Positions 1 through 9,081 of a stretch of DNA of 64,000 bases are shown here, piece by piece. The stretch's first letter is position 1, and every line of letters starts with the position of its first letter. Below the pieces are notes generated by a model, which ran no database searches, had not been told where the DNA came from, and was given only the letters and a program-made list of their open reading frames with translations. Both the position numbers and the translations under genes were made by a program. This stretch comes from Bacteroidota bacterium (GTDB lineage: Bacteria; Bacteroidota; Bacteroidia; NS11-12g; UBA9320): the NCBI GenBank assembly GCA_002746305.1, contig NVWV01000005.1, positions 141,126 to 205,125 of the forward strand, given 5' to 3'.

Positions 1-286
1 TTCTACTGCCGATAAGATATTGGATGACAATGGTATTATGGTAGTACCTGATATTCTTGCAAATGCAGGAGGCGTTTCTGTTTCTTACTTCGAATGGGTG
101 CAAAATAGATTGGGGTATTTTTGGACAGAGGAACGCGTAAATAGAAGAGCTGATAGAGTAATGAAGCAAGCTTTTGATGATGTCTATAAAGCTGCTAAAA
201 AGTATAAATGTAGTTTGAGAACTGCAGCATACATTGTTGCTATAAAAAAGGTAGCCGATATATCTAAGTTAAGAGGCATATTTTAA
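1..286 (+). CDS. Glu/Leu/Phe/Val-type amino acid dehydrogenase, C-terminal fragment
   Basis: The gene enters from the left edge; the reading frame is open from base 2 and stops at 284-286. About 94 residues are visible, including the pattern [22 protein letters not shown]. This is the conserved NAD(P)-binding-domain tail of glutamate/leucine dehydrogenases, which oxidatively deaminate an amino acid to its 2-oxo acid in the cytoplasm. The C-terminal helix with [12 protein letters not shown] also fits glutamate dehydrogenase. Substrate-determining residues lie outside the window, so glutamate versus leucine cannot be settled. The next gene's ATG follows the stop codon directly, suggesting co-transcription. 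Confidence 0.85.
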   Translation, partial: STADKILDDNGIMVVPDILANAGGVSVSYFEWVQNRLGYFWTEERVNRRADRVMKQAFDDVYKAAKKYKCSLRTAAYIVAIKKVADISKLRGIF

Positions 287-943
287 ATGAAGCTACACAG
301 AGAAGGGTATAAAATCGTTCTGATTGCCACACTACTCTTAGGTGGAATCTTATTTGGTTTATCATCATTGGATACTCCTCAATGGCTTATGTCATTATTG
401 GGCCTTCCTCTCTTGGTTCTGTATATCCTGATTATTCGATTCTTTAGAAACCCTCCTCGTTATTCTGATAAAACTGAGAATGGTGTGGTGAGCCCCTGTG
501 ATGGGAAAGTGGTAGTAATAGAAGAAGTTGAAGAGACTGAATATTTTAAAGATAGGCGAATTCAAATTTCTGTTTTTATGTCACCACTCAATGTGCATGT
601 GAATAGAAACCCAATTTCGGGTCTTGTAAGTTACTTCAAATATCATTCAGGTAAATATTTAGTAGCATGGCATCCTAAATCAAGTACTGAAAATGAAAGG
701 ACTACATCTGTTATTAAGTCAGGGAATGGTACAGAAATATTATTTAGGCAAATCGCTGGTGCGGTAGCTAGAAGAATAAGATGGTATATTAAACCCTCGG
801 ACAAAGTAACTCAAGGTGAGGAAATGGGATTCATTAAATTTGGTTCTAGGGTGGATATTTTTGTGCCTATTGGTACAGAAATAAAAGTGGAATTAGAACA
901 AAAAGTGACTGCAGCAGAAACACTTCTCGCAGTATACAAGTAA
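287..943 (+). CDS. psd: phosphatidylserine decarboxylase proenzyme (short form)
   Basis: A 218-residue protein of the short phosphatidylserine decarboxylase class, which makes phosphatidylethanolamine from phosphatidylserine at the inner membrane. Residues about 10-52 form two hydrophobic segments, followed by the family motif NPPR. The self-cleavage site is visible as FGSRVD near the end: Gly186-Ser187 is the bond expected to be cut, with Ser187 becoming the pyruvoyl cofactor and leaving a 32-residue alpha chain. The short segment SPCDGKVV near residue 70 is also typical. The ATG abuts the stop codon of the upstream dehydrogenase with no gap, so the two are probably one transcript. Confidence 0.93.
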   Translation: MKLHREGYKIVLIATLLLGGILFGLSSLDTPQWLMSLLGLPLLVLYILIIRFFRNPPRYSDKTENGVVSPCDGKVVVIEEVEETEYFKDRRIQISVFMSPLNVHVNRNPISGLVSYFKYHSGKYLVAWHPKSSTENERTTSVIKSGNGTEILFRQIAGAVARRIRWYIKPSDKVTQGEEMGFIKFGSRVDIFVPIGTEIKVELEQKVTAAETLLAVYK

Positions 944-949
944 TCAGAA

Positions 950-1546
950 ATGAGTATTCTCGAATACTTAGAAAAACATCTTCCAACGTTCAAATCTCAG
1001 TGTATTTTAGACTATTTAGCAGATGCTAAATGCGTGTTAAAGATTACCAAGCCTCGTAAAACAAAACGGGGTGATTTTCGACAGTATGGTACTGACTTGA
1101 GCATTAGTGTCAATCATGATGATAATTCATATCGGTTTTTATTCACACTTATACATGAGATTGCTCATCTTAAAACGTACCTAGAATTTAAGAACAAAGT
1201 AAACCCGCATGGATCTGAATGGAAACGGAACTTCAAAGACCTCTTTTATTACTTCAAAATGGAAGAGGAATTTGGTAAAGATGCAGAAATTTTACAGGAA
1301 GTAAAGCAAGAGCTTCTTAATCCAAAAGCCTGTAGTGGCGTAAGTCTGCTAGTTGAGAAAGCTTTTTCAAAGTTTGATGAAGTTGAGGGTGTTTACTTGG
1401 ATGAATTGCAGTTGGGTCAAAGGTTCGTATTCCGAAATCATACCTATGAGAAACTAGAATCTAGGCGTACGCGAGTGATGTGCGTGAATGTTTTAAACAA
1501 ACGAAAATATACAATTAATAAAGCTGCTATCGTAGTGCCATGTTAG
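950..1546 (+). CDS. SprT-like zinc metalloprotease-fold protein
   Basis: A 198-residue cytoplasmic protein with the zinc-binding motif HEIAH at residues 69-73 and a further histidine at 87 (PHGSEWK), the arrangement of SprT/Spartan-like domains. The second half (from about 140) has the beta-rich LGQRFVFRN...RRTRVMCVN pattern of the SprT C-terminal region. However, the zinc-ribbon cysteine pairs of full SprT proteins are not obvious. No signal peptide is present. Family members are putative metallopeptidases; the substrate in bacteria is not established, so I infer only the fold and probable zinc binding. It starts six bases after psd and probably belongs to the same transcript. Confidence 0.85.
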   Translation: MSILEYLEKHLPTFKSQCILDYLADAKCVLKITKPRKTKRGDFRQYGTDLSISVNHDDNSYRFLFTLIHEIAHLKTYLEFKNKVNPHGSEWKRNFKDLFYYFKMEEEFGKDAEILQEVKQELLNPKACSGVSLLVEKAFSKFDEVEGVYLDELQLGQRFVFRNHTYEKLESRRTRVMCVNVLNKRKYTINKAAIVVPC

Positions 1547-1627
1547 AAATGTATCTTAAAATTTTGTGACTTTTGACTATTTTTACGTCTACTTTATAAT
1601 ATTAACCAAATCAAAAACTAAAAAATT

Positions 1628-2032
1628 ATGCTAAAAGAATTCAAAAATTTCATCATGACAGGAAATGTCATTGACTTTGCTGTAGCTGTAATAATGGCTG
1701 GAGCATTAGGTGCAGTGATTAAGGGCTTTGTAGACAAGATTGCAATGCCATTGGTAGGTATGCTTACTGGAGGCGTCAACTTTGCTGATAAATTTTGGAA
1801 CCTAACAGAAGTTCCATATGCCACATTAAAGGAAGCACAAGAAGCGGGAGCTGCTGTGATCACTTATGGAAGTTGGATTAATGACATTATTAGTTTGCTA
1901 ATTGTTGGTTTTGTGATGTTTATGCTTGTAAGGGCGTATAACAAAACAAAAACTCCTGAGCCAAAAGCTGCTCCATCAGGTCCGAGTGATAACCAATTAC
2001 TTATGGAAATAAGAGATGCATTGAAGAAGTAA
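1628..2032 (+). CDS. mscL: large-conductance mechanosensitive channel MscL
   Basis: A 134-residue protein with the MscL layout: a short N-terminal amphipathic helix (LKEFKNFIMTGN), a first membrane helix with the small-residue pore lining pattern AVIMAGALGAVI, a periplasmic loop, and a second membrane helix (DIISLLIVGFVMFMLV). A charged cytoplasmic helix that usually forms a bundle completes it (LLMEIRDALKK). MscL opens under membrane tension as an emergency valve for hypo-osmotic shock and works as a homopentamer. The length is normal for the family. A strong terminator follows at 2053-2080. Confidence 0.97.
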   Translation: MLKEFKNFIMTGNVIDFAVAVIMAGALGAVIKGFVDKIAMPLVGMLTGGVNFADKFWNLTEVPYATLKEAQEAGAAVITYGSWINDIISLLIVGFVMFMLVRAYNKTKTPEPKAAPSGPSDNQLLMEIRDALKK

Positions 2033-2052
2033 CTTCTTTAAATATAGAAACT

Positions 2053-2080
2053 AAAAGAGCGACCAACGGTCGCTCTTTTT
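2053..2080. terminator. bidirectional intrinsic terminator
   Basis: GAGCGACC at 2057-2064 pairs perfectly with GGTCGCTC at 2068-2075 across a three-base loop. The stem is flanked by an A run on the left and a T run on the right, so it can stop mscL on the plus strand and the E1 dehydrogenase gene on the minus strand. The two genes converge here. Confidence 0.92.
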
Positions 2081-2104
2081 TTTGTGTTTTATAAAAATTA
2101 TTAT

Positions 2105-4489
2105 CTAGAAGCTTGGGTACTTAGATGGATCATTGTCATTCATCATAGCATAAACCAAATCAAACAATTCTTCAGCATTGGATTTAGAGAAGTAATCTCC
2201 ATCAGTACCATATGCTGGTCTGTGATCTTGAGAAGTAAGAGTTCTTGGAGCACTGTCTAAGAACCGGTATCCGCCTTGCTCTTCAAGTACTTTTTGCATA
2301 ATAAAACCAGTAGCTCCACCCTTTACATCTTCATCCATAAATATGACCTTATTCGTCTTTTTAAGAGATTCAACAATATCATGGTTTATATCAAATGGGA
2401 GAAGAGATTGAACATCAATCAGTTCGACAGAAATTCCTTTTTCCTCTAATAGATGAATACCTTCTTGTGCTATTCGAATACAAGAACCATAGGTAACTAC
2501 GGTTAAATCGGTTCCTTCGATTAAGGTTTCGGTTACGCCTACAGGTACTGTAAATTGAGCTAAATTATTTGGTAGCTTTTCTTTGAGTCGATAACCATTT
2601 AGACACTCTATTACAATAGCAGGTTCATCTGATTTTATGATAGTATTGTAAAATCCTGCCGCTCTGGTCATATCTCTTGGTACGAGCACGTTCATACCAC
2701 GTACAGCATTTAGAATCATTCCCATAGGTGAACCACTGTGCCATATGCCCTCAAGCCTATGTCCACGAGTTCTAATTATAAGGGGGTACTTCTGACCACC
2801 TTTGGTTCGGTATTGAATCGTTGCGATATCGTCACTCATCATTTGGAGACCATAAAGTAAATAATCCAAGTATTGTATTTCGGCAATAGGTCTAAGCCCC
2901 CTTAAGGATGCACCTATCGCTTGGCCTACAATTGTATTCTCACGAATCCCCATATCCATAACTCGGGTATCTCCATGTTTCTCTTGAAGTCCCGCGAACC
3001 CCTGATTTACATCTCCAATTTTACCAAGATCTTCACCAAAAGCTATTACCTCGGGGTGATTGGTGAGAAGATGGTCAAAGGCCTTATTGAGAATTTCGAA
3101 ACCATTAATTGTCTGACAATCAGAGTCATACTCGGGCTTTATTTCATCTATACTTAAAGCACTATTGGAAGATTGGCTGTGCAAATGACTACTGTATATT
3201 TCTTGATACTTGGCCAAATAATTAGTGTAGTAATCTTTTGACTCCTTTACATTGGGATTGCCAATATTGGCTCTAAGTACCCTATGGAAGGTTTTCAAAA
3301 TATCCTTTCTTCCTGGATCCATGATAGCTTTAAGAGAGGAAGAAGCTTCAGCATCTAAACCACTTAAAACATTTGCAGCTTCATCAATCTCGGCTTTTAT
3401 TTCGCTTGTAAACGCGGTCCATGCAGCCTTTTTAGCCTCTTTTACTTGATCCTCAGCCTGTTTTTCAAGTTCTGATAACTCCTCCTCAGTAGAAATTTTA
3501 CTTTCTAACATCCAAGACTTCATTTTAGGAACACAGTCATTTTCTAGTTCCCAAGCCAATCTATCTTTAGACTTATATCGCTCGTGAGAGCCAGATGTTG
3601 AGTGACCTTGAGGCTGAGTGAGCTCCTTCACATGTACTACAACTGGAGTATGTTTGGTTCTGCACACTTCCGAAGCTTTTTTATAAGCATTCATAAGAGA
3701 AGGGTAATCCCAGCCATTTACCGTGATTAATTCTATGCCTATTCCAAATTTATCTGTTTTAAACCCAGATAGTATAGAGCTTAAATTTTGTTTTGTTGTT
3801 TGATGTTCAGCATGTACTGATATTCCATACTCGTCATCCCAGATGCTAATTAGCATTGGTACTTGCATAACACCGGCAGCATTTATAGATTCCCAAAAGT
3901 GCCCCTCAGATGTACTCGCATTGCCAATAGTTCCCCAAGCAATTTCATTCCCTTGGTTCGAAAAATTAGTTTTATGATTGAGGTTTTTATTTTGCTTGTA
4001 AACTTTAGATGCAAAAGCTAAACCCAGTACTCGTGGCATTTGTCCAGCTGTAGGAGATATATCAGAAGAAATATTGATTCTGTCAGTTTGAGGTAACCAA
4101 TTACCTTCATCATCTAACATTCGAGTACCAAAGTGTCCATTCATACTTCTTCCAGCACTACTTGGTTCATGTTCTGAACTTGGATGGGCATAGAGTTGGG
4201 CAAAAAACTTTTGGACATCGCTTAAACCGAGTGCAAACATTAAAGTTTGGTCTCTATAATATCCTGCTCTAAAGTCACCTTTGGCCATATATCTAGCCAT
4301 AGCCACTTGAGCTACTTCCTTACCATCGCCAAATATTCCGAATTTCGCTTTTCCAGTAAGAACCTCCTTTCTGCCCATAAGAGAAGTTTGTCTACTCTTA
4401 TATGCAGTTACGTAATCTGTGATTACTTGTTGCTTAAATTCTTCTTTTGAAATTGCCGTTTTAGATGCTTTTGCCACTGATGTTGCCAT
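2105..4489 (-). CDS. fused E1 alpha/beta subunit of a 2-oxoacid dehydrogenase (branched-chain/pyruvate type)
   Basis: A 794-residue thiamine-pyrophosphate enzyme in which the E1 alpha domain (about 20-370) and E1 beta domain (about 440-794) are one polypeptide, a format common in Bacteroidota. The beta part shows the expected blocks FGEDLGKIGDVNQGF, DMGIRENTIVGQAIG and IEIQYLDYLL-like segments, and a transketolase C-terminal domain from about 650. In the alpha part the cofactor motif reads GN at 189-190 and DD at 218-219 (IGNASTSEGHFWES, IWDDEYGISV), whereas classical enzymes have GDG and NN. I recall the same variant in related Bacteroidota proteins, so it probably is not inactivating. It would feed an acyl-CoA-forming complex with E2 and E3 encoded elsewhere. 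A -7 box lies at 4503-4510. Confidence 0.9.
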   Translation of the reverse strand: MATSVAKASKTAISKEEFKQQVITDYVTAYKSRQTSLMGRKEVLTGKAKFGIFGDGKEVAQVAMARYMAKGDFRAGYYRDQTLMFALGLSDVQKFFAQLYAHPSSEHEPSSAGRSMNGHFGTRMLDDEGNWLPQTDRINISSDISPTAGQMPRVLGLAFASKVYKQNKNLNHKTNFSNQGNEIAWGTIGNASTSEGHFWESINAAGVMQVPMLISIWDDEYGISVHAEHQTTKQNLSSILSGFKTDKFGIGIELITVNGWDYPSLMNAYKKASEVCRTKHTPVVVHVKELTQPQGHSTSGSHERYKSKDRLAWELENDCVPKMKSWMLESKISTEEELSELEKQAEDQVKEAKKAAWTAFTSEIKAEIDEAANVLSGLDAEASSSLKAIMDPGRKDILKTFHRVLRANIGNPNVKESKDYYTNYLAKYQEIYSSHLHSQSSNSALSIDEIKPEYDSDCQTINGFEILNKAFDHLLTNHPEVIAFGEDLGKIGDVNQGFAGLQEKHGDTRVMDMGIRENTIVGQAIGASLRGLRPIAEIQYLDYLLYGLQMMSDDIATIQYRTKGGQKYPLIIRTRGHRLEGIWHSGSPMGMILNAVRGMNVLVPRDMTRAAGFYNTIIKSDEPAIVIECLNGYRLKEKLPNNLAQFTVPVGVTETLIEGTDLTVVTYGSCIRIAQEGIHLLEEKGISVELIDVQSLLPFDINHDIVESLKKTNKVIFMDEDVKGGATGFIMQKVLEEQGGYRFLDSAPRTLTSQDHRPAYGTDGDYFSKSNAEELFDLVYAMMNDNDPSKYPSF

Positions 4490-4502
4490 ATTTTGAGTGG
4501 TG

Positions 4503-4510
4503 CAAAGATA
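4503..4510 (-). promoter_or_regulatory. Bacteroidota -7 promoter box for the E1 dehydrogenase gene
   Basis: TATCTTTG on the minus strand matches the TAnnTTTG consensus of the Bacteroidota housekeeping sigma factor. It lies 13 bases before the ATG at 4489, so the leader should be very short. Confidence 0.65.
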
Positions 4511-4539
4511 AGCCTTTACATTTACTCCCTTATTATGGC

Positions 4540-5262
4540 CTAATGCATTAACTTTTTAGTGAATACTCGATCCCCTGCAGATACGGTCATTATATAAAGA
4601 CCTTTAGGTGTACCTGAAATGTCAATGGATATGAAATTAATGTCTTCAACTGTTTGGAAATCAACCTTTTTGCCTTGTAAATCGACAATCTTTATGATCT
4701 CAGTTTTCTTGGCAGTTTTTAGTAAGTATTTTCCGTTTGAAGAAGGGTTTGGATAAAGCGTGATACGTTCTTCTTCTGGTTCAAAAATAGAAGCAGACCC
4801 ATCACCATGCACCACTAGTTGATAGCCATCTGCAGTATCTGGTACAGGTATTTTTAAAAGACCAATTCTTGCATATGCTGTTGTAGCTATTTTAATTGGA
4901 TAGATTCCTTCATGACTTTGAGTAGGGTTTCCAAAAATCTTAACACATCCAACAGCAGTGTGGTCAAATGTGCAATTGGAAGGTTCACAGTTATAATCAA
5001 ATCCCAAAGGGAGACCTATAACTTTATCTACAGTCACAGAATCGATAGCCGCACTTACCTGCTGTCCCGCAAACTCGGTCACGGTATCTTTTAAAGCTAG
5101 AATCTGAAAAACGAACTCGTAAGCTTGATTTACAAATGCAGTATCCGGTTGTTCTGGATATACACCTGGTTGAGTGATTGTTATGTCGGGATTACAAACT
5201 TGGGCAGATACAGATACAAATCCAAACACTGCAATAAGTGAACTAACTAAAACCTTTTTCAT
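4540..5262 (-). CDS. secreted protein with type IX secretion C-terminal sorting domain
   Basis: A 240-residue exported protein. The open frame extends further upstream, but the ATG at 5262 is chosen because it gives a clean signal peptide (MKKVLVSSLIAVFGFVSVSA, cleavage before QVCNPD). The middle is beta-rich with four cysteines (DYNCEPSNC and GCVKIFG), probably two disulfides. The last 75 or so residues carry the T9SS type A sorting pattern: LYPNPSSNGKYLL, a VDLQGKKV block, SGTPKGLYIMTV and a basic end. It should cross the outer membrane through type IX secretion and be attached to or released from the surface. The function of the passenger part is not recognisable. Its start is only 37 bases from the divergent TonB receptor. 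Confidence 0.85.
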   Translation of the reverse strand: MKKVLVSSLIAVFGFVSVSAQVCNPDITITQPGVYPEQPDTAFVNQAYEFVFQILALKDTVTEFAGQQVSAAIDSVTVDKVIGLPLGFDYNCEPSNCTFDHTAVGCVKIFGNPTQSHEGIYPIKIATTAYARIGLLKIPVPDTADGYQLVVHGDGSASIFEPEEERITLYPNPSSNGKYLLKTAKKTEIIKIVDLQGKKVDFQTVEDINFISIDISGTPKGLYIMTVSAGDRVFTKKLMH

Positions 5263-5277
5263 ACTGATAGCTTTAAA

Positions 5278-5285
5278 TACATTTG
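5278..5285 (+). promoter_or_regulatory. Bacteroidota -7 promoter box for the TonB receptor gene
   Basis: TACATTTG matches TAnnTTTG exactly and sits 14 bases before the ATG at 5300, inside the 37-base gap between two divergent genes. Confidence 0.6.
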
Positions 5286-5299
5286 TGAAAAACGAATAT

Positions 5300-7591
5300 A
5301 TGGGGATTAGGTTAGTAACACAAGTTGTATTTGTTCTTATGACGTTGTCATTATGGGGACAGGACGTTTTTTCGTATAAAGGTAGAGTGGTCAACAAAGA
5401 AGGAGAATCCATTGTAGGAGCTCAGTTTACTCTTGAAGGAATGGATAGAGTGTTTTATTTGACTGATGAAAATGGTTCTTTTGATTTTCAGACTGATAGA
5501 CAAACAATGATACTGAACCAGATGGGTTATAAGACTCAAACAGTAAAATCAGGTGAAGCTTTGATTATCATGGAAGATGAAACAAGCTTGTTAAATGCCA
5601 TTGTAGTTACTGAGAATAAACGTGAGACTCAACTTAAGAATGCTACTATCTCAATGGAAATAATTAGCCCAGATTTGATTTCGAATACGGCCCCAACCAA
5701 TATGGAAGAGAGTATTGGAAGAATAAGCGGGGTGCAAGTAGTAGATAATCAGCCGAATATACGAAGTGGAAGTGGGTGGAGTTATGGAGCAGGGTCACGA
5801 GTTCAGGTGCTTGTGGATGGAGTGCCAATGCTAAGTGGAGATGCTGGTCAACCTCTTTGGACCTTTGTGCCTACTGAGGGAATCGAAGGAGTTGAGATTA
5901 TTAAAGGAGCAAGTTCTGTTATCTATGGTTCTTCAGCCTTAAATGGGGTAATCAATATTAAAACAAAAAAGTCGAAGAGTAAGCCATTTACGCAAGTGTC
6001 CGTCTCTGGAGGCTTTTACGATTTACCTAAGAGAGAATCACTACGATATAGAGGTAGAAAGCGAAACTCACTGTCCAATATTACAGCTTATCATACTGGA
6101 TTATACAATGGGATTGGAGTTACTGCTGGGTTGAATATGTTAAATGATGAAGGCTATAAAATGGGAGACTATGATAAGAGAGTAAGAGGAACATTGGGTC
6201 TCAGGAAAGTTTTTGGGAAGAAAAATTTAATTGTTGGTTTAAATTCTACGTATCAATCAGGTACTTCAGGGAGTTTTTTGCTTTGGGAGAATTACAATCT
6301 AGGTTATACGGCATTAGATAGCAGCACAACAGATAATATTGTATCTAGGGTCAGTATCGATCCATATATAAAATGGCAAAAGGGAAAGTTTAATCACTCG
6401 TTGAATACACGCTATCTTGTTGTAAATAATGAAGTTGACAATGGAGATTCGGCTAATGACCAGTCGAATTTTTCAGATTTAGTATATGCTGAATATCAAT
6501 TACAATTGGCCTTACCAAAGAAGAAGTTTAATGCAACCGCAGGTTTAGTTGCTATAAACAGCGTCACTCGTTCTCCTCTTTATTTGGGGAAACAAAAGGC
6601 TAGTAACTATGCAACGTATCTTCAACTGGAAAAAGTCTGGAATAGATTAACAGCAACAGGTGGTGCTCGGTATGAATATTTCAAACTCAATGACCGATCA
6701 GAAGCTAAACCGGTTTTTAGAGCAGGATTAAACTATAAACTAGCACAATACACTTTTTTAAGAAGCAGTTTTGGACAGGGTTATAGATTTCCAAGTATTG
6801 CAGAGTCTTTTATCAGCACATCTGTAGGTCCCATTACTATTTTTCCCAATAATAATCTGCAATCAGAAACAGGTTCAAACATTGAGTTTGGCGTTAAACA
6901 AGGGTTGGAGTTCAAAGGATGGCAATTGATGTTGGATGCTGCCATTTTTCAAATGGATTATGAAAACATGATGGAGTTTACATTCGGAATTTGGGAGTTT
7001 ACCCCTCCATTTGATTTTAAGGCAGGTTTTAGGACATTAAATACAGGAAAGACTAGAGTTCAGGGTTCAGAATTTAATATTGGGTTTCAGAAAAAATTAA
7101 AAGACATTGATATCCAGGGGTTTGTGGGAGTAACATTAACTAGGTCTGAATCTCTAAGTCCCAATGAAATAATTGCACAGGACAGTACCGGACAATTAAT
7201 AAGCTATGCTTCTACAAGTTCAGATACATTTGGTTATGGATTGAAATATAGACCTAGGAATTTAGCAAAAGCCGATGTCATGTTCAAATACAAAAAATGG
7301 AGGTTTGGAGCAGGTCTTGTATATCAATCTCAAATGAAAAATGTAGATTTGGCATTTACGGAAGGCATAATTGCAGCAGTAATTCCAGGTGTGCAAGAGT
7401 CTATAGACAAGAAACTTACGGAGTATATGCTAATCAATGCTCGAATCGGATATGCCTTTTCAAACAGTTTGAGTACTAATTTTCTGGTATCTAATATTTC
7501 AAACAAAGAATATGCAATACGGCCAGCGGATTTGGGAGCTCCCCGTTCTGTGAGACTTCAAGTAACCTACACATTAGACAAGTCAAAATAA
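5300..7591 (+). CDS. TonB-dependent outer-membrane receptor with carboxypeptidase-regulatory-like domain
   Basis: A 763-residue outer-membrane transporter. I start at the ATG at 5300, which gives a signal peptide (MGIRLVTQVVFVLMTLSLWG). Longer upstream reading would overlap the divergent secreted-protein gene. Residues about 23-105 form the CarboxypepD_reg-like beta sandwich (FSYKGRVVNKEGESIVGAQF) usual in Bacteroidota receptors. The plug follows, with VQVLVDGVPML and IIKGASSVIYGSSALNGVINIKTK, and then a 22-strand-type barrel ending in VRLQVTYTLDKSK. It should import a large or scarce ligand using TonB energy. No SusD partner lies beside it, so a siderophore, cobalamin or similar ligand is as likely as a glycan; the ligand cannot be named. 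Confidence 0.92.
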   Translation: MGIRLVTQVVFVLMTLSLWGQDVFSYKGRVVNKEGESIVGAQFTLEGMDRVFYLTDENGSFDFQTDRQTMILNQMGYKTQTVKSGEALIIMEDETSLLNAIVVTENKRETQLKNATISMEIISPDLISNTAPTNMEESIGRISGVQVVDNQPNIRSGSGWSYGAGSRVQVLVDGVPMLSGDAGQPLWTFVPTEGIEGVEIIKGASSVIYGSSALNGVINIKTKKSKSKPFTQVSVSGGFYDLPKRESLRYRGRKRNSLSNITAYHTGLYNGIGVTAGLNMLNDEGYKMGDYDKRVRGTLGLRKVFGKKNLIVGLNSTYQSGTSGSFLLWENYNLGYTALDSSTTDNIVSRVSIDPYIKWQKGKFNHSLNTRYLVVNNEVDNGDSANDQSNFSDLVYAEYQLQLALPKKKFNATAGLVAINSVTRSPLYLGKQKASNYATYLQLEKVWNRLTATGGARYEYFKLNDRSEAKPVFRAGLNYKLAQYTFLRSSFGQGYRFPSIAESFISTSVGPITIFPNNNLQSETGSNIEFGVKQGLEFKGWQLMLDAAIFQMDYENMMEFTFGIWEFTPPFDFKAGFRTLNTGKTRVQGSEFNIGFQKKLKDIDIQGFVGVTLTRSESLSPNEIIAQDSTGQLISYASTSSDTFGYGLKYRPRNLAKADVMFKYKKWRFGAGLVYQSQMKNVDLAFTEGIIAAVIPGVQESIDKKLTEYMLINARIGYAFSNSLSTNFLVSNISNKEYAIRPADLGAPRSVRLQVTYTLDKSK

Positions 7592-7619
7592 TGTGTGTAT
7601 AGCAAATGCATTGTAGAAG

Positions 7620-7627
7620 TAGCTTTG
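7620..7627 (+). promoter_or_regulatory. Bacteroidota -7 promoter box for the envelope operon
   Basis: TAGCTTTG matches TAnnTTTG. Only eight bases separate it from the ATG at 7636, so the predicted mRNA would start at or next to the start codon. Confidence 0.6.
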
Positions 7628-7635
7628 CATAGCAA

Positions 7636-9081
7636 ATGAGCTTAATAAAGAAGTTAGCAAGTGATACAGCTGTCTATGGTATCCCAAGTATTGTTGGGAG
7701 GTCCATAGGGTTTTTACTTATTTTCTATTTTGCTAAATACTTTACTCCTCAGCTTTTGGCTCCGCATGTGGAGTTTTATGCGTATGCAGCTTTTTTCTTT
7801 GTAGTCCTGCCACATGGTATGGAGACTGCCTTTTTTAACTTTAGTAGAAAAAAGGAAAAATACAAGGATGTGTTTGCAACTGGAATGACCTCTTTGACAA
7901 TTGCTATAGGCATTTACGTGGTACTGATGCTAACGAATAAGCAGAGTGTTGGTTCATTCGTAGGTTACCCAAACAACTTGTCCTATGTCGTTTGGTTTAC
8001 ACTCATTCTGGCGATTGATGTATTTAAGTCAATTCCTTATGCACTGCTTAGGTATTTGAATAATGCCAAGAAGTTTGCATTTGTAAAAAGTGTGGGAATA
8101 GCAGTGAATATAGGGTTAAACATCTTCTTCATTGTGTATTATCCAGACATAGCTGGGGTAGAAAGAAATATTGAATATGTGTTCATTTCGAACCTGATCG
8201 CCAGTGCGGTAGAGCTTGTTTTATTGTCAAATAATATCTTTCTAAATTGGGGTAAGGCAAATTTTAATCTCTGGAAAGCTATGTTTAAGTACTCTTGGCC
8301 ATTGATTATACTGGGATTTGCAGGAATGGTCAACGAGACTTTTGACCGATTAGCTATGAGGAAATTATTGCCAGCAGATACAGTCGATTATGAAATTGGG
8401 GTATACGGTACTTTTTATAAGCTGAGTATGCTAATGACCATCTTTATTCAGGCTTTTCGATATGCTGTGGAACCCTTTTTCTTTTCACAAGCTGATAAAG
8501 AAGATTCTAAAAGCTCATACATTCAGATTATGGACTGGTTCGTATATGCATGTGGAGGTATTTTTTTAGTAGTGTCATTATTCAAAAAAGAAATTGCCGA
8601 ATTATTGATTCAGAAAGTTGAATTTCATCAACATCCAGATGCCTTGTTCATCGTACCAATTCTTCTATTGGCCAATTTATTTCTAGGTATTTTCTTTAAT
8701 CTAAGTATCTGGTACAAACTGAATAATAAAACAAAACTTGGAGCTGTTGTGTCCCTAATAGGGGCTACTGTGACTGTCGTTTTGTTGCTGGTTTACGTTC
8801 CTATTTATGGATTCAAAGCCGCTGCAATTACGACACTTATTGCGTACTTTTTGATGACTGTAATAAGTTATTTCTTAGGACAAAAACACTACCCAGTTGC
8901 ATATAACATAAAACAGGTAATCTCTGTTATTCTGCTGACAGTAGGGTTGTACATCACATCAGAATATTTAGATCTCCATTCCATAATGAAATATGCAGTT
9001 TATATAGGATTTATTGCTGTTTATGGATTAGTTGGCTACAGGATTATTTTAAGCAGTAAAAAAGCTAAATTTGTCCGCTAA
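7636..9081 (+). CDS. polysaccharide/lipid-linked oligosaccharide flippase (Wzx/MATE-like)
   Basis: A 481-residue polytopic membrane protein with about 14 hydrophobic segments spread over its whole length and short hydrophilic loops. This is the pattern of oligosaccharide flippases that move lipid-linked glycan units across the inner membrane. The conserved features I can see are the N-terminal segment with TAVYGIPSIVGRSIGFLL and a central amphipathic region around MRKLLPADTVDYEIGVYGTFYKLS, typical of the family. It heads a run of envelope genes, and its stop codon shares one base with the start of dut (TAATG). The exact glycan substrate is unknown. Confidence 0.87.
   Translation: MSLIKKLASDTAVYGIPSIVGRSIGFLLIFYFAKYFTPQLLAPHVEFYAYAAFFFVVLPHGMETAFFNFSRKKEKYKDVFATGMTSLTIAIGIYVVLMLTNKQSVGSFVGYPNNLSYVVWFTLILAIDVFKSIPYALLRYLNNAKKFAFVKSVGIAVNIGLNIFFIVYYPDIAGVERNIEYVFISNLIASAVELVLLSNNIFLNWGKANFNLWKAMFKYSWPLIILGFAGMVNETFDRLAMRKLLPADTVDYEIGVYGTFYKLSMLMTIFIQAFRYAVEPFFFSQADKEDSKSSYIQIMDWFVYACGGIFLVVSLFKKEIAELLIQKVEFHQHPDALFIVPILLLANLFLGIFFNLSIWYKLNNKTKLGAVVSLIGATVTVVLLLVYVPIYGFKAAAITTLIAYFLMTVISYFLGQKHYPVAYNIKQVISVILLTVGLYITSEYLDLHSIMKYAVYIGFIAVYGLVGYRIILSSKKAKFVR

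Noticed and set aside
2105..4489. Possible frameshift or assembly fusion between E1 alpha and E1 beta
   Set aside because: The fused format is normal for Bacteroidota and the linker is continuous and of ordinary composition.
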